Shown: piece after piece, positions 23,620-32,564 of the stretch
Layout: every line of letters starts with the position of its first letter
Position numbering within the stretch: the first letter of the stretch is position 1
Source of the DNA: Lachnospiraceae bacterium
Lineage (GTDB): Bacteria; Bacillota; Clostridia; Lachnospirales; Lachnospiraceae
Reading direction: 5' to 3'
DNA length: 33,851 bases
Assembly (NCBI GenBank): GCA_017473905.1
Contig: JAFUJA010000031.1
Location: 74,914 to 108,764, forward strand
Position numbers and translations under genes: made by a program
Notes under the pieces: model-generated
The model's database searches: none
Told to the model about the DNA's origin: nothing
Seen by the model: only the letters and a program-made list of their open reading frames with translations

Positions 23620-23653
23620 GGACACTGTATCCCATAAGGATATGGTGTCCTTT
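23620..23653 (+). promoter_or_regulatory. Stable leader hairpin before the ABC transporter operon
   Basis: GGACACTGTATCC (23620-23632), loop CATAA, GGATATGGTGTCC (23638-23650): 13 pairs including two G-U, followed by TTT. It ends just before the ribosome binding site AAAGGAG (23656-23662). It may be an inefficient terminator that trims read-through, or an mRNA-stabilising element. Confidence 0.62.
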
Positions 23654-23670
23654 ATAAAGGAGTTAAAAAT

Positions 23671-24732
23671 ATGATTAAAGTTGAAAATCTTACAAAAAGA
23701 TACGGTGATCATGTGGCACTGGATGGTGTGACTTTTACCGTAAAAGAAGGTCATATTTACGGTCTTTTAGGCCCGAACGGAGCCGGTAAGAGTACTACCA
23801 TGAACCTGATTACAGGTTATATTGTACCTACGGCGGGAAGTGTTACCGTAGATGGTTTCAATATGGGTAAAGATCCCATGAAGGCGAAGAAGAGTATCGG
23901 CTATTTGCCGGAAATTCCCCCTTTATATCCTGATATGACCGTAAAAGAGTATCTTTCTTTTGTTGCTGATTTAAAGAAAGTACCTAAAAGTGAAAAACAG
24001 CTTGAACTGGACCGTGTTATGGGGCTTACCCATATTACGGATATGCAGAAGCGTCTGATTAAGCACCTTTCCAAAGGTTATAAGCAGCGTGTTGGTATTG
24101 CCCAGGCTCTGCTTGGTTCTCCCAAGGTTATTATTCTGGATGAGCCTACAGTTGGTCTTGACCCTGAGCAGATTATCGAAATTCGTGATCTGATTAAAAG
24201 CTTAAAAGGAAGACATACGGTTATTTTAAGTTCTCATATTTTATCCGAAATCAGTGCAGTCTGTGAAGAAGTGCTTATGATTGCAAAGGGTAAGGTTGTG
24301 GCTATGGATACCACAGAGAATATTCTTAAGATGAGTAAAACAGGTCAGAAACTGAACGTAATCTTAAAAGGTGCGGCAGATAAGATTGAGGAAACTTTGA
24401 AGGGGCTTGCTTTTGTAAAAGACTTCGAGAAGCTTTCCGAAGACGGAGAGAAGTGTACCTACGAGATTACTGCAACTGAAGAGAAAGAGGATATTCGTGA
24501 GGAATTATCTTTCGCTCTTTCCGATGCGAGAATTCTGATTATTGAAATGAAGTCTTCCCTTGCATCACTGGAAGATATTTATCTTGAAATTATTCAGGAT
24601 ACCAAGGCTTCTTCCGGCGTAAGCTTTGTGGAGTCTGAAACGAAGGAAGAAACTATCGTTACAGAAACCGATGAAGAATCTGAGGCGGCAGAATCAGAAT
24701 CCGAAAACGAAGACAATAAGGAGGAGGCATAA
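23671..24732 (+). CDS. ABC transporter ATP-binding protein (Gld/ABC-2 type)
   Basis: The cytoplasmic ATPase of an ABC-2 type exporter. Residues 1-215 are the ATPase: Walker A GLLGPNGAGKSTTM (about 32-45), Q-loop region LPEIPPLYPDMT, signature HLSKGYKQR (about 134), Walker B VIILDEPTVGLDP (about 150-162) and the H-loop SSHILSE. A C-terminal DrrA/GldA-like accessory region (215-320) follows. The end, about 325-353, is a strongly acidic tail rich in E, D and S (EESEAAESESENEDNKEEA), unusual for this family and possibly disordered. The protein most resembles GldA and its clostridial relatives. The permease gene begins three bases after the stop, so the two are translationally linked. Confidence 0.92.
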   Translation: MIKVENLTKRYGDHVALDGVTFTVKEGHIYGLLGPNGAGKSTTMNLITGYIVPTAGSVTVDGFNMGKDPMKAKKSIGYLPEIPPLYPDMTVKEYLSFVADLKKVPKSEKQLELDRVMGLTHITDMQKRLIKHLSKGYKQRVGIAQALLGSPKVIILDEPTVGLDPEQIIEIRDLIKSLKGRHTVILSSHILSEISAVCEEVLMIAKGKVVAMDTTENILKMSKTGQKLNVILKGAADKIEETLKGLAFVKDFEKLSEDGEKCTYEITATEEKEDIREELSFALSDARILIIEMKSSLASLEDIYLEIIQDTKASSGVSFVESETKEETIVTETDEESEAAESESENEDNKEEA

Positions 24733-24734
24733 GC

Positions 24735-26846
24735 ATGATAGCAATTTATTTAAAAGAGTTAAAAGGCCTCTTACATTCTTTTACGGGCTGGTTATTCCTG
24801 GCGGTAATGACCTTCTTCTCAAGCCTTTATTTTATTGTTTATAACTTCAGTCAGGGCAGTGCTTACGCATCTTCCACATTGGGAAGCCTGATTATCATTC
24901 TTTTATTCATTCTTCCCTTACTTACCATGCGTATTTATGCGGAAGAGAAGAGACAGAAAACAGACCAGCTTCTGATTACGGCACCGATTCGTATCAGCGA
25001 TATTATTTTCGGTAAGTTTTTTGCTCTTGCAACCATTTTGCTTATTTCCTGCCTTATTTTTATTGCAGGTATTGTGGTAATGTCCTTTTACGGTGAGATT
25101 CCTATGGTACAGAACTTCCTTTCACTTTTGGGATTCTTCCTGTTTGGATGTCTCTGTATTGCAATCGGATTGTTTTTATCCTCTATTACCGAGCATCAGT
25201 TTATTGCAGCGCTTCTTACCTACGGACTTTACATTTTTGTAATGCTGGTACCTTCATTTATTTATCTTTTATTCCCTGCTGATTCATGGATTGTAAAAGT
25301 AATAAATGTGGTTGATTTTATGGTTCCCTTTGACTGTTTCTTCAGTGGCGTTATTGTGGTAACCGACGTTGCATACATTGTTTCTGCACTGATTATTTTC
25401 CTGGTATTGTCTCATTTTACCATTGGTAAAAATTCATTTCAGCCTAATTCCCAGGGAAAGAAGAAGTTCTTCCTTTCACTTGGCGGAACCATTCTTTTGA
25501 TTGCAATTATTGTTGCAGCAAACATTGGTTTAACATTCCTTCCTTCTGAGTATTCTCAGTTTGACTTTACCAAGAATCAGTTGTTCTCCATTACGGATGA
25601 AACCAAAAACGTTCTGGACCGTCTGGAAGATAAGGTAACCATTAATGTTATCGGTGAGGAAGAGACTGTTGATGAGTTCGTCAGCATGTATGTAGGCAAT
25701 TATAAAAAGTATTCATCCAACGTGGATGTGGTTTACAGATCTGAAACCAAGGAACCCGGTTTTTATATGGATTACTCGGAAACTACATTATACAATTCCA
25801 GTATGGTTGTAACCTATAAGGATTTATTCCGTGTTATTAACTATGCTGACTGCTATGAATATACCTATGATTACAATACCGGTGCCAATACCATAACCGG
25901 TATTGATGTGGAAGGTCAGTTGACCGCAGCAATTAATTCCATGCTTGGCGGCGAATCTAATGTGATTTATGAATTAATCGGTCACAACGATATTTCTCTT
26001 CAGGAGTATATTACAAAACGTTTTAATAAAGGCGGTTATGTTCATCAGTATTTGAATCTTCTTCAGGAAGAAGCAGTGCCTGAAGATGCAGACGTAGTAA
26101 TTGTAAGTTCACCTACTACGGATTTATCTAAGGATGAAATTAACAAGTTAAATGAATTCGTTAATAAGGGTGGAGATTTGATTATGCTGGCATCTTACAG
26201 CACAACGGATTCTCCCAATTATGATGCATTTATCGAAAGCTTCGGCGTAGAAATGACAGAAGGTGTTGTTGTTGAAGGCGGCGGAAATATTTACGGTCAG
26301 ATTCCTATTTATATTTATGGTGAAAGACAGCCTCATCAGATTACTTCCATTATGTCAGATACACGTTTGTGTCTCTTCCCTGAGACTGTTGGTTTTACCG
26401 TAAAAGAAAATCTGGATGAATCTTTGAATGTATTACCTTTATTTACCAGCTCCGATCAGTCTTATGCGAAAAAGATTGAAGCGGGAACCATTGCAGAGAA
26501 AGAGGAAGGAGACCCTGTCGGACCTTTTGATATTGCATTTGTTGCAGGTAAACGTATCAGTGATGGTGTTTACAGCGAAGTTGTGGTAATCGGTTGTACG
26601 GAATTCCTTATTTCAGATGTAGACAGTGCATGTGCATCAGCCAACTCCGAATTCTTCTTCAATGCATTGAACTATATTTCAGAAGTTGAATTTACAACAA
26701 CCATTCCTGTAAAATCAGATTCCTACGAGCCTATTGTAGTGCCTACCGGTTCTGTACTTCTTTACGCGGCAATTTCAGTGGTTCTTTTACCTCTTGCAAT
26801 GCTTGTAACCGGAATTGTTATTTTCATTGTGAGAAGAAGAAAATAG
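24735..26846 (+). CDS. ABC permease fused to GldG-like extracytoplasmic domain
   Basis: A 703-residue protein joining two parts that are separate proteins (GldF and GldG) in Bacteroidetes. Residues 1-240 are an ABC-2 permease with six helices (near 14-36, 50-72, 96-120, 132-155, 163-190 and 212-234) and the MRIYAEEKRQKTDQLLITAP segment typical of the class. Another helix near 255-275 begins the GldG-like part, an extracytoplasmic region of about 390 residues (FTKNQLFSITDETKNVLDRL, NGV-like ELIGHNDISL and an ADVVIVSSPTTDLS strand), and a last helix at about 675-697 ends in a basic tail. GGAGG is about 9 bases before the ATG. In many Lachnospiraceae a third gene for a DUF4340 protein follows; here gltX follows instead. 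The substrate is unknown. Confidence 0.88.
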   Translation: MIAIYLKELKGLLHSFTGWLFLAVMTFFSSLYFIVYNFSQGSAYASSTLGSLIIILLFILPLLTMRIYAEEKRQKTDQLLITAPIRISDIIFGKFFALATILLISCLIFIAGIVVMSFYGEIPMVQNFLSLLGFFLFGCLCIAIGLFLSSITEHQFIAALLTYGLYIFVMLVPSFIYLLFPADSWIVKVINVVDFMVPFDCFFSGVIVVTDVAYIVSALIIFLVLSHFTIGKNSFQPNSQGKKKFFLSLGGTILLIAIIVAANIGLTFLPSEYSQFDFTKNQLFSITDETKNVLDRLEDKVTINVIGEEETVDEFVSMYVGNYKKYSSNVDVVYRSETKEPGFYMDYSETTLYNSSMVVTYKDLFRVINYADCYEYTYDYNTGANTITGIDVEGQLTAAINSMLGGESNVIYELIGHNDISLQEYITKRFNKGGYVHQYLNLLQEEAVPEDADVVIVSSPTTDLSKDEINKLNEFVNKGGDLIMLASYSTTDSPNYDAFIESFGVEMTEGVVVEGGGNIYGQIPIYIYGERQPHQITSIMSDTRLCLFPETVGFTVKENLDESLNVLPLFTSSDQSYAKKIEAGTIAEKEEGDPVGPFDIAFVAGKRISDGVYSEVVVIGCTEFLISDVDSACASANSEFFFNALNYISEVEFTTTIPVKSDSYEPIVVPTGSVLLYAAISVVLLPLAMLVTGIVIFIVRRRK

Positions 26847-26916
26847 TGAGTTTTCAGTTGTTGATTGTCATTTGTTTTATATGAAAACAAGTTAAATTTT
26901 TAGAGAGGTAACCTGA

Positions 26917-28371
26917 ATGGATAAAGTAAGAACAAGATTCGCTCCTTCTCCTACGGGCAGAATGCATGTCGGTAACCTTCGTACTGCATTGTATGCATAT
27001 TTGATTACCAAGCATGAGGGCGGCGATTTTATCTTAAGAATTGAAGATACGGATCAGGAACGTCTTGTTGAGGGCGCGGTGGATATTATCTACCGTACCC
27101 TTGAAAAAACAGGATTGATTCACGATGAAGGTCCGGATAAGGATAAGGGCGTTGGTCCTTATGTCCAGAGTGAACGTCAGGCAAGCGGCATTTATCTTGA
27201 GTATGCCAAGAAACTTGTGGAAAAAGGAGAAGCATATTATTGCTTCTGTGACAAAGAACGTCTTGCAACTCTGGAAAGAGAAGTGGAAGGGAAAAAGATT
27301 AATGTTTATGATAAGCATTGTCTGAAACTTTCCAAAGAAGAAGTGGAAGCAAAGTTAGCTGCCGGTGTTCCCTATGTAATCCGTCAGAACAATCCTACGG
27401 AAGGAACAACCACATTCCATGATGAAATTTACGGGGATATTACCGTTAATAATGATGAATTGGATGATATGATTCTCATTAAGTCTGACGGTTTCCCTAC
27501 TTATAATTTCGCTAACGTAGTAGATGATCATCTTATGGGCATTACACATGTTGTAAGAGGAAATGAATACCTTTCTTCCTCACCTAAGTACAATCGTCTC
27601 TATGATGCTTTTGGCTGGGAAGTTCCCGTGTATGTGCATTGTCCGTTGATTACGGATGAGCAGCACAACAAGTTATCCAAACGTTGCGGACATTCTTCTT
27701 ACGAAGATTTGATTGAACAGGGATTTTTAAGTGAAGCAGTAGTAAACTTTGTTGCAATGCTTGGCTGGTCTTGTCCGGATAACAGGGAAATTTTTACGCT
27801 GGAAGAATTGGTAGAAGCTTTCGATTACCGTCATATGTCCAAGTCTCCCGCAGTATTTGACTATACCAAGTTAAAATGGTTAAACGGCGAGTACATTAAG
27901 GCTATGGATTTTGATGCTTTTTATGAAAAAGCTCTTCCGTATCTGGAAGAAACCCTTCCTGCAAGTCTTGATTATAAAAAGATTGCAGAGATGGTTAAGA
28001 CCAGAATCGAAATCTTCCCGGATATTCCTGAATTGATTGATTTCTTCAAGGAAGTACCGGAATATGATTCCGAAATGTACGTTCATAAAAAAATGAAAAC
28101 AGACAAGGAATCCTCTTTGGCTGTATTAAAAGAAATTCTTCCCGCTTTGGAAGAGATGGATGATTACTCAAATGATGCACTTTATCAGGCGCTGGTTGCC
28201 TTCTGCCAAGAGAAAGGATATAAAAACGGTTATGTTTTATGGCCGATCCGTACCGCATTGTCCGGTAAGCAGATGACACCTGCCGGTGCTACCGAAATTC
28301 TTGAAATTCTTGGCAAGGAAGAATCACTTGCAAGAATCAGAAAGGCAATTGAGAAGTTATCCAATGAATAA
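26917..28371 (+). CDS. gltX: Glutamate--tRNA ligase
   Basis: Charges tRNA-Glu, and in many Firmicutes also tRNA-Gln before amidation. At 484 residues it has the normal length. The class I signature 1 is [13 protein letters not shown] (about 8-20, the HIGH equivalent); [18 protein letters not shown] follows, then the KMSKS equivalent KLSKR (near residue 249) and the helical anticodon-binding domain. GAGAGGTAACC precedes the ATG. The leader of about 70 bases holds only an AT-rich imperfect hairpin (TTGTTTT/AAAACAA) and no T-box. The last eight bases overlap the start of the helicase gene, so the two are cotranscribed. Confidence 0.96.
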   Translation: MDKVRTRFAPSPTGRMHVGNLRTALYAYLITKHEGGDFILRIEDTDQERLVEGAVDIIYRTLEKTGLIHDEGPDKDKGVGPYVQSERQASGIYLEYAKKLVEKGEAYYCFCDKERLATLEREVEGKKINVYDKHCLKLSKEEVEAKLAAGVPYVIRQNNPTEGTTTFHDEIYGDITVNNDELDDMILIKSDGFPTYNFANVVDDHLMGITHVVRGNEYLSSSPKYNRLYDAFGWEVPVYVHCPLITDEQHNKLSKRCGHSSYEDLIEQGFLSEAVVNFVAMLGWSCPDNREIFTLEELVEAFDYRHMSKSPAVFDYTKLKWLNGEYIKAMDFDAFYEKALPYLEETLPASLDYKKIAEMVKTRIEIFPDIPELIDFFKEVPEYDSEMYVHKKMKTDKESSLAVLKEILPALEEMDDYSNDALYQALVAFCQEKGYKNGYVLWPIRTALSGKQMTPAGATEILEILGKEESLARIRKAIEKLSNE

Positions 28372-30190
28372 ATTGTCTTTTCATGCAGATGAGCTGCAAT
28401 TAAAAGCAATACATCACGGAGAAGGGGCCATGCTGGTAACGGCAGGGCCCGGCTCCGGGAAAACAACAGTAATCACCCATCGTATCCATTATCTGATTCA
28501 TCATCTCGGGGTTTCTCCCGAACAAATTCTCGTTATTACATTTACCAAATCTGCTGCAGTTGAAATGCAGAAACGTTTTATTTCTTTGTGTAACAATCAA
28601 ATGCTACCGGTCTTTTTTGGCACATTTCATGCCTTCTTTTACGGAATTTTAAAGGAACAGTCTGAATTCCGGACAATTTCACTGATACAGGAAAAAGAGA
28701 AAAACAGTCTTTTAAAAGAAGTGATTTATTTACATGCAGGATTTTATCCGGAAGAGGAGATGCTGCAGGAGTTTTTGCGTCAATTTTCATACATAAGGAA
28801 TCATGATATTAAGCCGGAGGAATATGAGCCTTTATATTATGAGAAAGAGTTATTTTTAAAGGTATACCGTGAATTTTACGGAAAACTTTGTCATGTAAAA
28901 AAAATAGACTTCGACGACATGATGCTTATGTGCAGAAAGCTTTTTAAGGATAATCCGGCTTTTTTAGATAAAATAAGAGCAAGATATTCTTATATTCTGA
29001 TTGATGAGTTTCAGGATATTAATGCTGTTCAGTATGAATTGATGCATGCAATTGCCGGAGCGGAAGGTAATATTTTTGCTGTTGGAGACGAGGACCAGGC
29101 AATTTACGGATTCCGTGGCTCGGACCCAATGTTAATGTTCCGTTTTTTAGAGGACTATAGAGAACCGCAGCATGTATTTTTGACGAAGAATTACAGATGC
29201 GACGGTGAAATTGTGAAGCTGGCGGATTGTTTTATCCGGCGTAATACCAAGCGTTTTCAAAAGGATTTCTTCGCAGTACAAACAAGGGATAAGAAAAGTG
29301 TTTTTCTCGGAAATTATAAAAACAGTAAAAAATGTTACGAAGACATGGCATGTAAAATAAAGGAGTTGCTTTTAAATTGTAAGCCGGAGCAGATAGGTGT
29401 GTTATTCCGGACAAATGCTTCTGACCCGGCATTGATAAAATGTTTGGAAGAGAACTGTATCCCGGTAAAGGGCATAAACAGAAAAAAGAAGGAAGACATT
29501 CCTTCGGTCATAAAAGATATACATGCATATTTATATCTTGGAGAAAAGGTGCCGGAGAAAAATGCACTTTTAAGAATTCTAAATAAGCCCTGCCGTTATC
29601 TGCCTACGGATTTATTAAGAGAAAATGATGTATCCTGGGATTCTTTGGAGGTTTTGTTACAAAACGATCCAATATCCTTAAATCAGCTTTTACGGTTAAA
29701 AGAGCATATTACAACACTCCACGGCATGTGTCCCTACGCAGGTGTATTATACATTCGTAAAGCGATTGGTTATGAGAAATATCTTATGGAGGAAGGAAAT
29801 CAAAAGGATTTAGAGATTCTTTCCTTGCTACAGCATAAAATAAAAGAATATGATTGCTTTCAACACTTCGAAAGTGCTTTGGAGGAAGGCGGGGCAGTAT
29901 TTACCGGAGAGAAAAAATGGCATGAGAATGGGATAGTTATGTCAACCATTCATCAGGCAAAAGGACTGGAATATGAATATGTTTTTATACCGGATATTTT
30001 AGAAGGCATGTATCCTTTTCATAAAGCAAAGACGAAAGAAGCATTGGAAGAAGAACGTAGAATTTTTTATGTGGCAATGACCAGGGCAAAGAAAGGATTG
30101 TTTCTGTATACGGTGGAAGAGAAAGCAGAAGAAAAGAAACCGGGAATCTTCTATGAAGAAATAAAAAAAGACCGGAATCACATTGGGTAA
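28364..30190 (+). CDS. UvrD/PcrA-like superfamily 1 DNA helicase
   Basis: An ATP-driven 3'-5' type helicase of 608 residues, shorter than UvrD or PcrA (about 720-750). Motifs in order: Walker A GPGSGKTT (28-35), Ia [31 protein letters not shown] (DEFQD in place of the usual DEYQD), [21 protein letters not shown]-like [29 protein letters not shown] and [19 protein letters not shown]. The 2B subdomain (about 360-500) is reduced. No nuclease domain or C-terminal RNA polymerase-binding tail is visible. The ATG at 28364 ([10 protein letters not shown]) overlaps the gltX end with GAGAAG seven bases before it; the earlier in-frame start is inside gltX without a ribosome binding site. It is likely a repair helicase. 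It is not clearly PcrA itself, so I give no symbol. Confidence 0.9.
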   Translation: MNKLSFHADELQLKAIHHGEGAMLVTAGPGSGKTTVITHRIHYLIHHLGVSPEQILVITFTKSAAVEMQKRFISLCNNQMLPVFFGTFHAFFYGILKEQSEFRTISLIQEKEKNSLLKEVIYLHAGFYPEEEMLQEFLRQFSYIRNHDIKPEEYEPLYYEKELFLKVYREFYGKLCHVKKIDFDDMMLMCRKLFKDNPAFLDKIRARYSYILIDEFQDINAVQYELMHAIAGAEGNIFAVGDEDQAIYGFRGSDPMLMFRFLEDYREPQHVFLTKNYRCDGEIVKLADCFIRRNTKRFQKDFFAVQTRDKKSVFLGNYKNSKKCYEDMACKIKELLLNCKPEQIGVLFRTNASDPALIKCLEENCIPVKGINRKKKEDIPSVIKDIHAYLYLGEKVPEKNALLRILNKPCRYLPTDLLRENDVSWDSLEVLLQNDPISLNQLLRLKEHITTLHGMCPYAGVLYIRKAIGYEKYLMEEGNQKDLEILSLLQHKIKEYDCFQHFESALEEGGAVFTGEKKWHENGIVMSTIHQAKGLEYEYVFIPDILEGMYPFHKAKTKEALEEERRIFYVAMTRAKKGLFLYTVEEKAEEKKPGIFYEEIKKDRNHIG

Positions 30191-30202
30191 TTCCGGCCGT
30201 TT
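30172..30202. terminator. Hairpin terminator between helicase and DUF1292 genes
   Basis: CCGGAAT (30172-30178), 11-base loop, ATTCCGG (30190-30196), with a run of T after (GTTTT) and A before. It overlaps the helicase stop codon and serves the two convergent genes. Confidence 0.6.
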
Positions 30203-30208
30203 TCATAC

Positions 30209-30550
30209 TTATTCAGCATCTTCATCGGGAATAATTTCATCAAATTCCTGTTTGTCCAGGAATTCATCGAAAGCATCCGCTACTGCATCATATACAGAGT
30301 CATCATCAATGTACTTTAATTCAGGCTCTTTGCTTTCATCATTTTCGTCCTCGATATATTCGTAGAACCATACTTCACCGAAGTTTTCGTCTTCTTCATC
30401 CACCATGGGAAGCAGTGCAATATAGTCCTTATCATTTACGGTTAAAATTGTAATAATGGCACAGCTTACTTTTGTACCGTCCTCTAATTCAAGATCAACT
30501 GTAATTTCTTCTGTTTCTTCTGACACGTTGTTATCCATAAAATCTGCCAT
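30209..30550 (-). CDS. DUF1292 family protein (YrzB-like)
   Basis: A 113-residue, very acidic cytoplasmic protein. The DUF1292 signature region is ITVDLELEDGTKVSCAIITILTVNDKDYIALLPM (about 16-49; strands with a conserved YIALLP), then an acidic loop, EVWFYEYIED, and a C-terminal helix EFDEFLDKQEF. YrzB-type proteins are widespread in Firmicutes and are often next to genes of the yrrK-yrzB set; their job is unknown. Here the gene stands alone on the minus strand between the helicase and GH13 genes. AAGGGAGGA precedes the ATG, and a good sigma-A promoter lies at 30581-30609. Confidence 0.88.
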   Translation of the reverse strand: MADFMDNNVSEETEEITVDLELEDGTKVSCAIITILTVNDKDYIALLPMVDEEDENFGEVWFYEYIEDENDESKEPELKYIDDDSVYDAVADAFDEFLDKQEFDEIIPDEDAE

Positions 30551-30580
30551 AAGAAATCCTCCCTTTTGTTATTTTTTACT

Positions 30581-30609
30581 ATTTTATCAGTGTGCAATAT
30601 AAAAAGCAA
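30581..30609 (-). promoter_or_regulatory. Sigma-A promoter of the DUF1292 gene
   Basis: On the minus strand: TTGCTT (30604-30609), 17 bases, TAAAAT (30581-30586). Confidence 0.7.
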
Positions 30610-30646
30610 GGGGAACCGGGTTTTTTTAAAAGTATTTTGTAAGGGG

Positions 30647-30675
30647 TTACAATACATATAAAACTGTGATAAAAT
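30647..30675 (+). promoter_or_regulatory. Sigma-A promoter of the GH13 gene
   Basis: TTACAA (30647-30652), 17 bases, TAAAAT (30670-30675). The predicted start near 30682 leaves a leader of about 28 bases with AAGGAG at 30696-30701. Confidence 0.65.
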
Positions 30676-30709
30676 AACTTTGTATGGAAACAATTAAGGA
30701 GTATTCTGA

Positions 30710-32527
30710 ATGGAGAATTTTATAATAAAAAAAGGACAAACATATTCTCTTGGCGCAACCCCGGTTTGTAACGGGATTCAGTTTGCCGCAGTGGTAAAGG
30801 ATGCGTCAGCTGAAGGAATTGTCTTGATTCATAAAGCTTCCGGAGAACGAAGCAGGATTCCTTTTACGCAGGGGAATTGTGTCGGTAATATTGCCTCTCT
30901 TTTGGCAGAAGGCTTGAATCCGGAAGAATTTGAATATAACTTTTACAATGAAACCGGCGAGTATACGGATCCTTATGCGAAAAGGGTGTTCGGTAATGAA
31001 CTCTGGGGTAAAAAAGAACAGGCTCCTTTGTTGCGGGGCGGCTTTGCGGAAGATGCGGATGGTGTAAAAGAAGTACCTTTGTGTATTCCTTTTCATGAAA
31101 GTATTTTATACTGTCTGCATGTAAGAGGCTTTACAAAGCATGAATCTTCAGGAGTAAAACACAAAGGCACTTTTTTGGGTCTCGCAGAAAAGGTGAAATA
31201 TTTAAAAAAGCTCGGTATTACTGCAGTAGAGCTTTTGCCGGCATATGAATTTGAAGAATATGAAATTCCAGCTAAAAAGAAAGACGGAATGATGTTTTTA
31301 CAGGAAAAAAACATTCCTTCCTTAAATTACTGGGGATTTAAAAAAGGATTTTATTTTGCGCCGAAGGCTTCTTATGCAGCCGGCACAGACGCGGTAGCAG
31401 AATTTAAAGATATGGTGAAAACACTTCACCAAAACGGAATAGAAGTTGTGATGCAGTTTTATTTTCCGGATTCCGTTCAACAGGGAATGATTCCTGAGGT
31501 GATCCGGTATTGGGTAACCCAATACGGAATTGACGGAGTTCATCTGAAAGGAAATAAAGTCCCCATTGCACTTCTTGCAACCGACCCTCTGCTTGCCAAA
31601 ACAAAGATTTTTTATCATTATATCCCGGAAGGGGAACTTTGCGGATACGATTCCGGTTACAGGAATCTCTGTGTGTATTCCGATGATTTTATGTATAAAA
31701 TGCGCCGGTTTTTAAAGGGTGATGAGGACATGCTTATGACAATGGCCGGATTGACCCGAAATACTCCGCCTCATTGGGGTTGCGTTAATTTCATAACCAA
31801 TTATTATGGATTTACCCTGCAGGATCTTGTTTCTTATGACAGAAAGCATAATGAGATGAATGGTGAAGAAAATAGGGACGGTGCTGAATTCAATTACAGC
31901 TGGAACTGCGGAATGGAAGGAAAGACCCGTAAAAAGGCGATTCTGGCATTACGTAAAAAAATGATGCAGAATGCATTTTTGTTGATGCTACTTTCCGGAG
32001 GAACCCCGGTTTTGAATGCGGGAGATGAGTTCTGCAATTCCCAGGAAGGAAATAATAATCCTTATTGTCAGGATAATGAGATTACATGGCTTAACTGGAA
32101 TGCTGGAAAAGCAGGAAAAGAGATGACTGAGTTTGTAGCGAACATGATTGCTTACAGAAAACAGTGCTTTTATCTGCAAAGAACGAATGATTTTACCATG
32201 CTTGACCGTTACCATTGCGGATATCCGGATTTGTCTTATCATGGGGAAGAGGCCTGGAAGGCTGATTTTTCTTCGTATCAAAGACATATCGGAATGCTTT
32301 ACAGTAAGTCTGATGTATCCAAGAAAGAAACAGAACTGGAATATGTTGCTTACAATATGCATTGGGAGGAGAAAAACTTTTATCTTCCCGCACCGCCCAG
32401 GCAAAAATGCTGGTGTTGCAGGTATTCTACCGATGAAGTGAATGAATTGGAAGAAAACGGTTTTTGCGTGTCCGGCAGAAGTATTGCTATTTTTACATTA
32501 AAAGATGCACCAAAGGAGAAGAAGTGA
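30710..32527 (+). CDS. GH13 debranching-enzyme homologue lacking catalytic residues (probable pseudoenzyme)
   Basis: A 605-residue homologue of glycogen debranching enzymes and isoamylases (GlgX/TreX/pullulanase group). It has an N-terminal CBM48-like domain (about 10-95), a barrel with the family blocks HVRGFTKHESSGVKHKGTFLG (137-157), NYWGF and FYFAPKASYA (206-224), and the block QDLVSYDRKHNEMNGEENRD (371-390) that in GlgX follows catalytic region IV. Yet the catalytic positions differ. Region I, normally DVVYNH, reads MQFYFPD (248-254). Region II, normally GVDGFRFD, is GIDGVHLKG with Lys280 at the nucleophile. Region III has FYHYIPEG in place of the acid/base segment (AEPW). Region IV has TNYYGF, with Tyr365-Tyr366 at the HD pair. 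The frame is intact with a good promoter and ribosome binding site, so it is not a decaying pseudogene. It may bind glycogen or regulate it rather than cleave it. Confidence 0.85.
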   Translation: MENFIIKKGQTYSLGATPVCNGIQFAAVVKDASAEGIVLIHKASGERSRIPFTQGNCVGNIASLLAEGLNPEEFEYNFYNETGEYTDPYAKRVFGNELWGKKEQAPLLRGGFAEDADGVKEVPLCIPFHESILYCLHVRGFTKHESSGVKHKGTFLGLAEKVKYLKKLGITAVELLPAYEFEEYEIPAKKKDGMMFLQEKNIPSLNYWGFKKGFYFAPKASYAAGTDAVAEFKDMVKTLHQNGIEVVMQFYFPDSVQQGMIPEVIRYWVTQYGIDGVHLKGNKVPIALLATDPLLAKTKIFYHYIPEGELCGYDSGYRNLCVYSDDFMYKMRRFLKGDEDMLMTMAGLTRNTPPHWGCVNFITNYYGFTLQDLVSYDRKHNEMNGEENRDGAEFNYSWNCGMEGKTRKKAILALRKKMMQNAFLLMLLSGGTPVLNAGDEFCNSQEGNNNPYCQDNEITWLNWNAGKAGKEMTEFVANMIAYRKQCFYLQRTNDFTMLDRYHCGYPDLSYHGEEAWKADFSSYQRHIGMLYSKSDVSKKETELEYVAYNMHWEEKNFYLPAPPRQKCWCCRYSTDEVNELEENGFCVSGRSIAIFTLKDAPKEKK

Positions 32528-32535
32528 ATATGATA
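32509..32535 (+). promoter_or_regulatory. Possible sigma-K-like promoter before the cysteine-rich gene
   Basis: AC (32509-32510), 16 bases, AATATGATA (32527-32535) fits the late mother-cell sigma-K pattern AC / CATANNNTA with one change. It overlaps the end of the GH13 gene. The pattern is short, so chance is possible. Confidence 0.28.
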
Positions 32536-32564
32536 AAGTAAAGTCATGAAACGGAGATGTTTCT

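Noticed and set aside
26847-26916. T-box leader before gltX (and before trpS at 32916-32997)
   Set aside because: Both leaders are under 85 bases, and the conserved T-box AGGGTGG motif and antiterminator are absent.
30551-30709. Small RNA gene between the DUF1292 and GH13 genes
   Set aside because: The gap is fully used by two divergent promoters and ribosome binding sites, with no independent terminator.
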